From positions 100,746 through 164,745 of the forward strand of contig NZ_FORX01000006.1 in the NCBI RefSeq assembly GCF_900114115.1: a stretch of DNA of 64,000 nucleotides, read 5' to 3'. The stretch comes from Desulfomicrobium apsheronum (GTDB lineage Bacteria; Desulfobacterota; Desulfovibrionia; Desulfovibrionales; Desulfomicrobiaceae). The position numbers were made by a program, and so were the translations under genes. The notes beneath the pieces were generated by a model. It did not search any database. It saw only the letters and a list, made by a program, of their open reading frames with translations, and was not told where the DNA came from. Of this stretch, positions 1 through 7,494 are shown in pieces; position 1 is the stretch's first letter, and the number at the start of each line of letters is the position of its first letter.

Positions 1-53
1 TGCATGCGCTTTTCGATGCGCGTCTTGATTTCACGGCGCTGTTCAGGGGTCAT
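1..53 (-). CDS. N-terminus of an unidentified protein (runs off the window)
   Basis: Seventeen complete codons are visible, reading MTPEQRREIKTRIEKRM from an ATG at 53. The peptide is short, charged and helical. The gene leaves the left edge, so no family can be assigned. There is no clear purine-rich ribosome binding site (only ggacca in the upstream 15 bases), which makes the start moderately uncertain. Confidence 0.4.
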   Translation of the reverse strand, partial: MTPEQRREIKTRIEKRM

Positions 54-178
54 TTTTGGTCCTTGAAAAGGTTGGGCGGCCCCTCTTCTCCCTTGGAGAG
101 GACGCACGAAGTGAACGCGTAGTATAGAAGCCAAAGCGACGCAGGGTCAATGTGTACGGAGAAATACGGGCATGAAGC

Positions 179-205
179 ATGGATCCCCGCCTTCGCGGGG
201 ATGAC
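179..205 (-). repeat. Dispersed palindromic repeat, copy 1 (inverted)
   Basis: This copy reads ATGGATCCCCGCCTTCG followed by CGGGGATGAC and is the reverse complement of copies 2 and 3. The core is CCCCGC-CTTC-GCGGGG, a short perfect stem. Repeats with this GTCATCCCCGCGAAGGCGGGGAT consensus family are common in intergenic DNA of proteobacteria and behave like REP elements. That relationship is general knowledge, not tested here. Confidence 0.8.
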
Positions 206-279
206 ATCCAGGTAGTGGGAATGTTTCGAGATTTTTTTCCCACGTCGGCATTCGTAAACAACATGCCTGTCAGCACCCC

Positions 280-306
280 GTCATCCCCGCGAAGGCGGGG
301 AATTCA
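280..306 (+). repeat. Dispersed palindromic repeat, copy 2
   Basis: Begins GTCATCCCCGCGAAGGCGGG and ends in GAATTCAT instead of GATCCAT, so it differs from copy 3 only at the right edge. Same orientation as copy 3, about 60 bp before it. Confidence 0.8.
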
Positions 307-341
307 TGGCCGAGAGCGCCCCGTAGGCCCGGCTTCCTTCC

Positions 342-370
342 GTCATCCCCGCGAAGGCGGGGATCCATGC
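342..370 (+). repeat. Dispersed palindromic repeat, copy 3
   Basis: GTCATCCCCGCGAAGGCGGG followed by GATCCATGC. With copy 1 it forms a long inverted pair, so the segment from about 175 to 370 could fold as a composite hairpin. Three copies within 200 bp resemble a REP/BIME-type cluster rather than a CRISPR array, because the spacing is unequal and one copy is inverted. Confidence 0.8.
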
Positions 371-415
371 CTTTGATTGAGGAGCACGACCACTTCACTT
401 CCTGATCGCGCAATG

Positions 416-455
416 CATGAACGGGCCGCACCCACCTGTGTGCGACCCGTTCATG
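416..455 (-). terminator. Hairpin after the molybdoenzyme operon
   Basis: CATGAACGGG (416-425) and CCCGTTCATG (446-455) are perfect complements, with an inner CGCAC/GTGCG pairing. The hairpin lies about 20 bp downstream of the ferredoxin-subunit stop codon. No U-run follows on the minus strand, so it may protect or process the 3' end rather than act as a classical intrinsic terminator. Confidence 0.5.
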
Positions 456-475
456 TATCGTTTTCAAGCCGTTTT

Positions 476-1033
476 CTATCCGGGCGTGCGGAAGTAGATC
501 ATGGACTGGGCGCTCATCTTCTTCACGATCTCCTTGCCCTCGGCCTCCAGTTCCATCTTCAGGATCTCCTTTTCTCCGAAACGGATGGCGTCGGTCAGGC
601 AGACCTCCGCGCAGACCGGCTTTTCGCCCATGTGCACCCGGTCCCAGCACAGGTCGCACTTGTGGGCCTTGTTTCTGGCCGCGTCGAACTGGATGACCCC
701 GTACGGGCAGGCCTCGATGCAGGCGCGGCTGCCGGTGCATTTGTCGGCCAGGATGCGCACGATGCCGGTCTGCTCATCCTTGACGATGGCTTCGGCCTTG
801 CAGGCCTTGATGCACGCGGCGTTTTTGCAGTGCTGGCAGGGCATGACCCAAGACCGGATGGCTATCTCGGGATAGGTTCCCTGCCGATCGCTCTCGACGC
901 GCAGATAATAGGGCATCATGCCGGGCACGGCCGAAGCGTGATCGACCAGGCCGTGGTAGTTGCGGCAGGCCGCCACGCAGGTCTTGCAACCGATGCAGCG
1001 GTCCAGATCAATGGCGAGACTGAGTTGTTTCAT
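476..1033 (-). CDS. Four-cluster ferredoxin-type electron-transfer subunit of a molybdopterin oxidoreductase
   Basis: A 185-residue protein of the DmsB/PsrB/NrfC family, which wires a molybdopterin subunit to its electron donor or acceptor. Cysteine motifs: I C13-C16-C19-C23, II C66-C69-C74-C78, III C99-(S102)-C105-C109, IV C126-C129-C141-C145. In motif III the expected second cysteine is a serine (CTGSRAC; codon AGC at 728-730), so this cluster may be 3Fe-4S or be lost. There is no signal peptide or membrane segment, so it is probably cytoplasmic. It starts 12 bp after the catalytic-subunit stop with a strong AAGGAGG site, and is the last gene of the HPP/molybdoenzyme operon. Substrate cannot be read from the sequence. 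Confidence 0.9.
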   Translation of the reverse strand: MKQLSLAIDLDRCIGCKTCVAACRNYHGLVDHASAVPGMMPYYLRVESDRQGTYPEIAIRSWVMPCQHCKNAACIKACKAEAIVKDEQTGIVRILADKCTGSRACIEACPYGVIQFDAARNKAHKCDLCWDRVHMGEKPVCAEVCLTDAIRFGEKEILKMELEAEGKEIVKKMSAQSMIYFRTPG

Positions 1034-1045
1034 GGCTTGCCTCCT

Positions 1046-3175
1046 TCATCGTTCCACGGTGACGCGGGTGGACACGTGCGATTCCCCGCCGACAAGGTCC
1101 TGCCAGTCGAGCGTCATGCCCGAATCAGGAATGAGGACGTTGTCGCTGACTCCTTCGCCAAGCACCGCCACCCGGCCGACGGTGGCGCCGAAGCCGTGGT
1201 GCAGACCCAGGCAATCGGGGCGGATGCGTTCGGTGCACTTGGCCCGGACTTTGATCCGGCCGGTGCGGGAGCGCAGGGTGACTACAGCCCCGTCCTCGAT
1301 GCCGAGCTTCTTGGCGGTAGCCGTGTTGATGAGCAGCGGATTTTCCATCAGTCCGCCGACAGGGTCGCGCAGCTGCGGATTGTTGTGGGTCCACTGGCCC
1401 GAGCCCTGGTGGAAGATGGTCCGGTAGGAGATCAGGATGAAGGGGAATTCTCCTGTGTCGGCCTTGTATTCAGGGGCCAGACCCACGCGTGGCAAGGCCT
1501 GGTGCACGTCCTCCAGATCCTCCCAATAGAGATGGACCTTCTTGCTCGGTGTGCCGAAGCCGTCGCGCTCATATTTCCGGAAGCCGATGGTCCCGGGCGA
1601 CCAGAGACCGCCCATGGCCTGTAGCTTGTCCACCGACAGGCCAAGGCCCTCCAGCTGAATGTCGTAGTATTCCAGGTCGTCCTTGAAAGCGAAGTATTCC
1701 GGGCACAGACGTTTGCCGAGTTCGATGAAGACCTCGTTGGAATGCCTGCATTCGCCGGGCGCGTCGACCACCGGCTGACGCAGGGCAATGCCGTGGCCGA
1801 AGTTGTACCACCAGGGCATGTACAGGAGTTCCCAGCGCTCGAAGTAGCTTTTGTCCGGGAGCACATAGTCGGCGTATCTGGTCGTTTCGGAGAGCATGAT
1901 TTCGTAGCTGACCAGCATCTCAAGCTGATACTGGCCCTTGGCGTCGAGCATGGTCACGGCCTTGCGCCATTCCTCCTGCCCCATTTCGGTCAGGGCCGGG
2001 TTGCATTCGGCCGTGACCAGCACCTTTAGGTCACCGTTCTTGATGGCCTGGGCCTCGTACCAGGTCGGTTCCATGATGAACGAGTATTTGCCAAACTTGT
2101 CCTTGTCCGGGCCGGTGCGGTGCCACCCCATGTCCCCAAGGCTCGGGCCGGCGGGTGCAGGCAGGACCGGGGAGAGCGGTGTCACGTCGGGCAGGGGCTG
2201 GCCGCCGGGGTTGTCGATGTTGCCGGTCACGGCCAGGAAGTTGGTCCAGGCGTGCCCGAAATCCAGGGCCTGGCCGAGCATGATGCCCTTGAAGCTGTCC
2301 ACGCCCACGGACGGGGCCGAGGCACACATTTCGGCCAGTTTGACGATGTCCTTGGCCGGAACGTCGCAGATTTCGCTCATGGCCTCGGGAGTCTTGTCCG
2401 CGAGGTAGTCCCTGAATTTGTCGAAATCACCCTCGCGAATCCAGTTTTCCACGAACGTTTTGTCGTAAAGCCCGTTCATGACGATGTGATGGGTCATGCC
2501 GATGAACAGGGCCGTGTCTCCGGAAGGCCTGATGGGAATCCACCAGTCGGCCTTGGCCGCGTCGGCCGTGAAGATGGGGTCGACGACCACGAGGATGGCC
2601 CCGCGATCCCTGGCGTTCAGGATGTCGCGAGGTACTGCGGCGTCATCGAGGCAACCCATGGCGTGGCGGCCGGCGAGAATGATGACCCCGCCCTTGGGCA
2701 CGGAGGCGAAGTTCGGGGGAATGTGGTGGTTGGGCACGCCGCCCATGGTCTTGATGCAGGCCACGATCTTGGCCGAGTCGCAGTGGGGCAGGGCGGTGTT
2801 GATGAAGCCTCCGTAGGCATCCAGGAAGCGCCACTTCGGGTCTGTTATGGAGTGGGGAAAAAAGCTGGCCGTGAGCTTGTGCGCTTCGCCCCGGTCGCGC
2901 AGCTCCATGAGCTTTCTGGTGATGGCATGCAACGCCTCTTCCCAGGAGCAGGGTTCGAACTTGCCCTCGCCGCGCTTGCCGACCCGCTTCAAGGGGCGGG
3001 TCAGGCGGTCGGGGCTGTACTCCAGCGAGACTCCGGCCATGCCCTTGACGCAGGCCTTGCCCCTGGCCCTGGGGTTGCCCCGAATTTCCCTGAGCACGCC
3101 GTCCTCCACCCTGGCCAGGATGGCGCACTCGGCCTTGCACTGATAACACACGGTGGGAATCCATTTACTGTTCAT
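1046..3175 (-). CDS. Molybdopterin-dependent oxidoreductase catalytic subunit, cytoplasmic
   Basis: A 709-residue enzyme of the DMSO reductase superfamily (MopB), closest in layout to the thiosulfate/polysulfide/arsenate reductase branch. The N-terminal 4Fe-4S motif is C10-x2-C13-x3-C17-x24-C42, followed by the bis-MGD-binding core and a C-terminal molydop-binding barrel from about residue 590. The cysteine in ALPHCDSAK (near residue 140) may ligate molybdenum; this is inferred by position. The protein starts only nine residues before the cluster motif, so there is no Tat signal and the enzyme should stay in the cytoplasm, unlike most Psr/Phs/Arr enzymes. Its start overlaps the end of the HPP gene by 11 bp and has an AAGGAGG site. 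No NrfD-type anchor or TorD-type chaperone gene is nearby. Confidence 0.88.
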   Translation of the reverse strand: MNSKWIPTVCYQCKAECAILARVEDGVLREIRGNPRARGKACVKGMAGVSLEYSPDRLTRPLKRVGKRGEGKFEPCSWEEALHAITRKLMELRDRGEAHKLTASFFPHSITDPKWRFLDAYGGFINTALPHCDSAKIVACIKTMGGVPNHHIPPNFASVPKGGVIILAGRHAMGCLDDAAVPRDILNARDRGAILVVVDPIFTADAAKADWWIPIRPSGDTALFIGMTHHIVMNGLYDKTFVENWIREGDFDKFRDYLADKTPEAMSEICDVPAKDIVKLAEMCASAPSVGVDSFKGIMLGQALDFGHAWTNFLAVTGNIDNPGGQPLPDVTPLSPVLPAPAGPSLGDMGWHRTGPDKDKFGKYSFIMEPTWYEAQAIKNGDLKVLVTAECNPALTEMGQEEWRKAVTMLDAKGQYQLEMLVSYEIMLSETTRYADYVLPDKSYFERWELLYMPWWYNFGHGIALRQPVVDAPGECRHSNEVFIELGKRLCPEYFAFKDDLEYYDIQLEGLGLSVDKLQAMGGLWSPGTIGFRKYERDGFGTPSKKVHLYWEDLEDVHQALPRVGLAPEYKADTGEFPFILISYRTIFHQGSGQWTHNNPQLRDPVGGLMENPLLINTATAKKLGIEDGAVVTLRSRTGRIKVRAKCTERIRPDCLGLHHGFGATVGRVAVLGEGVSDNVLIPDSGMTLDWQDLVGGESHVSTRVTVER

Positions 3176-4010
3176 GTTTTTCCTCCTTCGTGTTTGGCCC
3201 GGTAATCGGATCGGGCCTGTCCGTTGTCGGCGTCGTGGTGAGCGTGCACGTGTCTTTCACCTCCGTGACCAGCACCCGCGCGCCAAAGAAATGGTGCAGG
3301 GAAAGAATGGCAAGTCCTGCCGCCATGATCCAGAGTCCGGCAAGATACGTGGTCATGCTCCAAGGCTTGGCGCACATGCAGAGCGTGGCCAGGAGGCAGA
3401 TCCCGACCCCCGCGATGTCGGGTTTGTCCATGCGCAGGTTGAACCAGGAACGCCCGCAGCCTTCGTCCGGGGCCGGGCACTCGAACCAGACGCGGTTCCA
3501 GATCACGGTGAAAAGTACGGCCAGGACCGCGCCCCAGGCCATGTGCAGGGGCAGGAGCAGGTTGGAGGCGGGCAGGGGCAGGATGGCCGGTATGGCTGCG
3601 GTCGCGGCGGCCGGCGGATGGTCGGCGTCGAGAATCTGCATGAGCACGGCCGAGAGGGATACGGCCAGACCGAGCTTGACGGGGATGGCAAGGCTCGTGC
3701 CGCCAAACATCGCCTCCCCCGCCGCGACGCCCAGCAGTCCGCCCACGGTGGAGATGAAATGGCCCACGATGACAGACTTGGGCCGCGCCACCCTCAGGTA
3801 GGTGCAGGTCGCGCCTATGAAGCAGGTCGCGGCCAGGGGCGGATAGAGCACTCCGACGCCCGTGGCGTCGCGGATCAGGGCAATGAGCGCCAGAAAAAGG
3901 CCTGCTCCCGTCGATCCCCACAGAATTCGCGACAGGGAGATGACGCCGGGGCGATACAGGTCGCGCCGGAATTCCCGCCTGTTCGGCAATACCAGCCGGA
4001 TTTCGATCAT
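3165..4010 (-). CDS. HPP-family integral membrane protein
   Basis: The 281-residue product contains the family signature DADHPPAAATA and four to six hydrophobic helices, with an N-terminal charged stretch and a polar C-terminal tail. HPP proteins have been linked to nitrite transport in cyanobacteria and plastids, but most bacterial members are uncharacterised. The start at 4010 is chosen because GGAG lies six bases upstream; a longer frame to 4088 would need a TTG. It is first in an operon and overlaps the molybdoenzyme start, so the two are probably translationally coupled. It may move a substrate or product of the enzyme, or serve as its membrane contact. Both roles are inference. Confidence 0.82.
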   Translation of the reverse strand: MIEIRLVLPNRREFRRDLYRPGVISLSRILWGSTGAGLFLALIALIRDATGVGVLYPPLAATCFIGATCTYLRVARPKSVIVGHFISTVGGLLGVAAGEAMFGGTSLAIPVKLGLAVSLSAVLMQILDADHPPAAATAAIPAILPLPASNLLLPLHMAWGAVLAVLFTVIWNRVWFECPAPDEGCGRSWFNLRMDKPDIAGVGICLLATLCMCAKPWSMTTYLAGLWIMAAGLAILSLHHFFGARVLVTEVKDTCTLTTTPTTDRPDPITGPNTKEEKHEQ

Positions 4011-4170
4011 GGCAGTCTCCATCGATTTGTCGAGGACGTATATCCATGGCCATACGATGATTATTCGCCGGACGTAAAGGAGGCGCAAAAAATTTCGAAA
4101 AAGTGGAGTTCGGGCGGGATTTCAGCGAGTTCGAGGTCTTTTTGGGTACAGTGAAGGCAGGCGGATCAAG

Positions 4171-4201
4171 AAAGCCGCCCCGTATGGTCATGGGCGGCTT
4201 T
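4171..4201 (-). terminator. Intrinsic-type terminator between the PilZ-like gene and the HPP operon
   Basis: AAAGCCGCCC (4171-4180) pairs perfectly with GGGCGGCTTT (4192-4201) around an 11-base loop. On the minus strand the stem is followed by TTTCTTG. It lies about 110 bp after the stop of the PilZ-like gene, so it probably insulates the HPP/molybdoenzyme operon. The remaining spacer up to 4308 has no gene. Confidence 0.65.
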
Positions 4202-4308
4202 GGTTCTCGTGCGAGGTTTCGAATCGGATTGGTGCGGGCTAAGCAGTATGACAGGCCGAAACTCGGTCTTTTGAAATTTCGTCCTTCACGATCAGGAACA
4301 GGAATGTT

Positions 4309-4641
4309 TCATGCCGCCTTGTGGGCTCTCCTGCGGGCCGAGGCTTGCGCCATTTCCAGGCCCACTCCGTACCTGCTCGAATACAAGCCGTCCTGGGGCG
4401 CGCACCAGCGGACCATGCCCACGCAGTAGGTTTCGCCGATTCGCCGTGCGGTTTCGTCCCCGGGGCGGAAGAGGATTTTCACAGGTTCTCCCTTGGTCAG
4501 CGGATGATCCATTTCGATCATGAGGCCGGTGTCGCTGTAGTTGACGACGCGGGACTCGAACGGGCCTTTGGCCGACGCGTACAGTTCGACTCGGCAACGT
4601 TCCAGGCTGGCCTTGCGCAGTGATCTTCTTTTGTTGATCAT
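4309..4641 (-). CDS. PilZ-domain-like protein, candidate cyclic-di-GMP receptor
   Basis: A 110-residue single-domain protein. The N-terminus is arginine-rich (RRSLRKASLERCR) and is followed by NYSDTG, matching the PilZ pattern RxxxR ... [D/N]xSxxG that binds cyclic di-GMP. The rest is beta-rich, as in PilZ barrels, and ends with a basic tail. The ATG at 4641 is preferred because GGGAGGA lies just upstream; a TTG fifteen bases earlier sits inside that site. It follows uvsE on the same strand after 84 bp. Two HD-GYP proteins elsewhere in the window fit active cyclic-di-GMP signalling. Confidence 0.7.
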   Translation of the reverse strand: MINKRRSLRKASLERCRVELYASAKGPFESRVVNYSDTGLMIEMDHPLTKGEPVKILFRPGDETARRIGETYCVGMVRWCAPQDGLYSSRYGVGLEMAQASARRRAHKAA

Positions 4642-4725
4642 GACAATTCCTCCCAAAAAAATCTGGAAAACGTCTTACAGTTAAGTCAGGCTCCGGGCCT
4701 TGTCCATATACCCATGACAAAAGAA

Positions 4726-5622
4726 TCATATCCGTCCGTTCATGGCCTGCATGATTCTGACCACGGCCAGCTCCTTGGCTTTGGCCTCGACGTCCACAGT
4801 CATGGTCCGGCCCAGCCAGCATCGGGGAAAGTCGGCCTCGTCGATGTAGTCCGAGTGGGGTTTGGGATTGCCCTGCCAGCCTTCGCGCGGAGAGGATATG
4901 TGGACGTAGGGTTCCCGGCCGCGCCAGGTCGCCGCCGCGAGATCGGTGGCTTCGCATTCGTCCAGGCCGTCGGGGTTGCAGCGGTGGTGATGCACGTCAT
5001 GGATCAGCGGCAGCCCCAGCTCCATGCACATGGGCAAAAGGTCGGTCACGGTGTAGCTCGCGTCGTCGTTCTCTACGGAGAGTCGCGTGGCCACATTTTC
5101 GGGCAGTCGCTTGAACACTTCGGCGAAGCGGGCCAGGGCGGCGGGCTTGTCGCCGTAGGTGCCGCCGCCGTGGATGTTGATGACGTCCGCCCCGACCAGT
5201 TCGGCCAGAAAGGCGTGATATTCCAGTTCGCGCACGGAGTTCTCGACCACGTGGGCATGGGGGGAGGACAGGACCACGAACTGGTCCGGATGAAAGCTCA
5301 GGCGGATGTCGTGCTCCTCCGAGAACGCCCTGGTGGCGGACAGACGGGCGGAGATTGTTTCGGCCTGGGGCAGATCCTCAAGCCTGTAGCCCACCTCGGG
5401 GTGGGTCATGCGCGGGAACAGTGGCGACATGATGCGAAATGCCCCAATGCCAAGCCGTTGCGCCGTCTGCACGGCCAGGAGCAGGTTGTCCGCGTTGTGC
5501 AGGCAGATGTCCGAGACCTTGTCCAGGGCATTCTTGCGCTCCATGGCGGACAGAACCTTGGCGGTGGTTGTGCGGAAGGAAATTCTCTCGGCCAGGAAAA
5601 GGCAACACAGTCCAAAACGCAT
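4726..5622 (-). CDS. uvsE: UV damage endonuclease UvsE/UVDE
   Basis: A 298-residue TIM-barrel endonuclease that nicks DNA 5' of cyclobutane dimers, 6-4 photoproducts and some other lesions, starting an excision pathway separate from UvrABC. Family features include the start MRFGLCC, the metal-ligand histidine in LSFHPDQFV, the INIHGGG strand, LSVENDD and IHDVHHHRCNP. Length matches the family. It lies 24 bp after umuC on the same strand, making a umuD-umuC-uvsE operon. Co-regulation by SOS induction is therefore likely, but is inferred from position only. Confidence 0.93.
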   Translation of the reverse strand: MRFGLCCLFLAERISFRTTTAKVLSAMERKNALDKVSDICLHNADNLLLAVQTAQRLGIGAFRIMSPLFPRMTHPEVGYRLEDLPQAETISARLSATRAFSEEHDIRLSFHPDQFVVLSSPHAHVVENSVRELEYHAFLAELVGADVINIHGGGTYGDKPAALARFAEVFKRLPENVATRLSVENDDASYTVTDLLPMCMELGLPLIHDVHHHRCNPDGLDECEATDLAAATWRGREPYVHISSPREGWQGNPKPHSDYIDEADFPRCWLGRTMTVDVEAKAKELAVVRIMQAMNGRI

Positions 5623-5646
5623 GGCGGTCCTTGCGGGGAAAAAGGG

Positions 5647-6918
5647 TTATCTGACCAGTGGCAGCTCGGCCCAGGACGTGGTGTAGCAGGGGGAACGCCG
5701 CTCCTGGCGCATGTGCCAGCTCTTTTTGCCCAGGCCCGAGGCGGCCAGGGTCAGGGAGCCCCGGCCGTGGACGGTGTTGATCCGGTCCATGACCCGCATG
5801 AGGGCGTCGCGGCGGGTTTTTTCCTCGCCGTGAGGCTCCAGGAAGGAGAGCTGACGGTTGCCCGCCGGGGAAAGGTCCAGGAGGATCACTCCCGTCTTCT
5901 GGTATTTGTAACCCGGCTTGTGGATGTCGCGCAGAATTTCCAGCGCCGGGCCATGCAGGTCGAGGGTGTTGGCCGTGGGCGCGGGCAGGGCGCGGCATCG
6001 GCTGGCCGTGTGCTGGGGCTCCGGCTGGAAGCGGTTGGTTTCAAGAAAGACCTGCACGGCCCCGGCCACAAGGCCCTTGCGGCGCAGTTTCTCCGCAGCC
6101 CGTTGCACGTAGGCCGAGACCGCTTCCTCCAGACTCGCCAGACTTTCGATGCGCGTGCCGAAAGAGCGCGAGCAGACCAGTGATCTGGCCGGGGGCGGGG
6201 TGTCCTCCAGGGCGATGCACGGAATCTGGCGCAGTTCCAGCGCGGTGCGCAGGCCGGTCACGGTCAGTTGACGGCGGATCCAGTCGTCGGCCTGACCTTT
6301 CAGGTCGAGGGCCGTGTGTACTCCGTGATCGCGAAGGCGGTGCGCGCTTTTGCGGCCGATGCCCCAGATGTCGCCCGCAGCCAGACCGCCAAGGACCGTG
6401 TCGATATCCGCCTCGTCCTCCAGCAATCGCACGCCGTCACCATCTTGCTTTTTGGCCAGCCGGTTGGCGATTTTGGCCAGGGTCTTGGTCCGGGCCAGGC
6501 CGACGCAGACGGGGATGCCGGTCCATTCCCGCACCGTGCGGCGGATCTCGCGGGCCGTGTCCAGCAGGGAAGGGGTGCCAAGGCCCCGCAGCAGCAGGAA
6601 GCATTCGTCGATGGAATAGACTTCCGTCTCGTCGGCAAAACGAGCCAGAGTCTGCATGACCCGCGCGGACATGTCGCCGTAGAGGGCGTAGTTGGACGAG
6701 AAGACGTGCACGCCGTTGCGGGTGAAAAACGTCTCCCGCTTGTAGGCCGGTTCGCCCATGACGATGCCCAGGGCCTTGGCCTCGTGGGAGCGGGCGATGA
6801 CGCAGCCGTCGTTGTTGGAGAGCACGACCACGGGCTTCCCTTCCAGTCGGGGGGCGAAGACCCGCTCGCAGGATACGTAGAAGTTGTTGCAGTCGACCAT
6901 GAGGTAGAAGTCGCGCAT
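5647..6918 (-). CDS. umuC: DNA polymerase V catalytic subunit UmuC
   Basis: A 423-residue Y-family translesion polymerase, close to E. coli UmuC (422). The palm motifs are visible: [13 protein letters not shown] near the N-terminus (metal-binding Asp, steric-gate region) and YSIDECFL near residue 100 with the paired Asp-Glu. A helix-hairpin-helix region ([14 protein letters not shown]) and the little-finger domain follow. Its ATG is immediately next to the umuD stop, with no intergenic base, so translation is probably coupled. It would copy damaged DNA with low fidelity once bound to UmuD'2 and RecA. Confidence 0.95.
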   Translation of the reverse strand: MRDFYLMVDCNNFYVSCERVFAPRLEGKPVVVLSNNDGCVIARSHEAKALGIVMGEPAYKRETFFTRNGVHVFSSNYALYGDMSARVMQTLARFADETEVYSIDECFLLLRGLGTPSLLDTAREIRRTVREWTGIPVCVGLARTKTLAKIANRLAKKQDGDGVRLLEDEADIDTVLGGLAAGDIWGIGRKSAHRLRDHGVHTALDLKGQADDWIRRQLTVTGLRTALELRQIPCIALEDTPPPARSLVCSRSFGTRIESLASLEEAVSAYVQRAAEKLRRKGLVAGAVQVFLETNRFQPEPQHTASRCRALPAPTANTLDLHGPALEILRDIHKPGYKYQKTGVILLDLSPAGNRQLSFLEPHGEEKTRRDALMRVMDRINTVHGRGSLTLAASGLGKKSWHMRQERRSPCYTTSWAELPLVR

Positions 6919-7380
6919 CTAGAGCTTCCGGACCACGCCCGAGACCACGCCCCAAACGTGCAGTTCCTGTTCCTCGGTCACGGCGATGGGCTTGTAGCGG
7001 GGGTTTTCCGGGGCGAGCATGGTCCGGCCGTCTTTCATGACCAGACGCTTGACCGTCAGTTCCCCGTCCAGCACCGCGACCACGATTCTGCCGTGGGCGG
7101 GCTGCTCGGAGCGGTCTACGACCAGGACATCGCCGTCGGTTATGCCCGCTCCGGTCATGGAGTCTCCACTGACCTTGACCATGAATGTGGCGGCGGGGTT
7201 ACGGATCAGATATGTGTTCAGGTCGAGGGCTGTTTCAATATAATCGTCGGCCGGGGACGGAAATCCGGCCGAAATGCGATCCAGATAGAGGGGCGTGCCC
7301 TGGCTTGGCTCAGCGACGGCGCGGCCCAGGACTTCGAGTCGGCCCGGGTCCAGGGGACGGGGATTGGGGAGGTTTGACAT
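6919..7380 (-). CDS. umuD: UmuD, self-cleaving polymerase V accessory subunit
   Basis: With the ATG at 7380 the protein is 153 residues. It carries the LexA/UmuD serine-lysine dyad: Ser74 in VSGDSM and Lys111 in TVKRLV. The predicted self-cleavage site is Ala38-Gly39 in ISAGFPSPADDY. The distances (36 from cleavage to Ser, 37 from Ser to Lys) equal those in E. coli UmuD (24/60/97), which supports this start over an upstream one at 7437. It heads umuD-umuC-uvsE. No E. coli-type LexA box is visible; a GGT-N10-ACC element at 7423-7438 is the only operator-like feature in the divergent spacer. Confidence 0.93.
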   Translation of the reverse strand: MSNLPNPRPLDPGRLEVLGRAVAEPSQGTPLYLDRISAGFPSPADDYIETALDLNTYLIRNPAATFMVKVSGDSMTGAGITDGDVLVVDRSEQPAHGRIVVAVLDGELTVKRLVMKDGRTMLAPENPRYKPIAVTEEQELHVWGVVSGVVRKL

Positions 7381-7494
7381 GCATGAACCATTGCCTCCCG
7401 TCTTGGCTTCCGTCAACGCCGGGGTTAGTACTGTCACCGATAAATAAAAACACGAATGGGGAATCCATGCCTAGCTGGGCCCCTGGGAGAATAC

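Larger units (their letters stand above)
54..475. other. Spacer of 420 bp with three palindromic repeats and one hairpin
   Basis: No convincing gene is seen here. The spacer separates the 5' end of the gene at the left edge from the 3' end of the ferredoxin-subunit gene. It holds three copies of a GC-rich palindromic repeat (listed separately) and a long hairpin just after the stop codon at 476. Small open frames in this stretch mostly translate the repeats and have no ribosome binding sites. Confidence 0.6.

Noticed and set aside
179..370. Possible CRISPR array
   Set aside because: Only three copies, one inverted, with unequal spacing and no cas genes in the window. The units are palindromic REP-like repeats.
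377..1624. Long plus-strand open frame opposite the ferredoxin and molybdoenzyme genes
   Set aside because: It is a mirror of high-GC codon use in the real minus-strand genes; it has no ribosome binding site and no protein motif. Similar long shadow frames occur opposite lon (39377-41701), ppsA (49829-51916) and the phosphate transporter/kinase genes (52348-54546).
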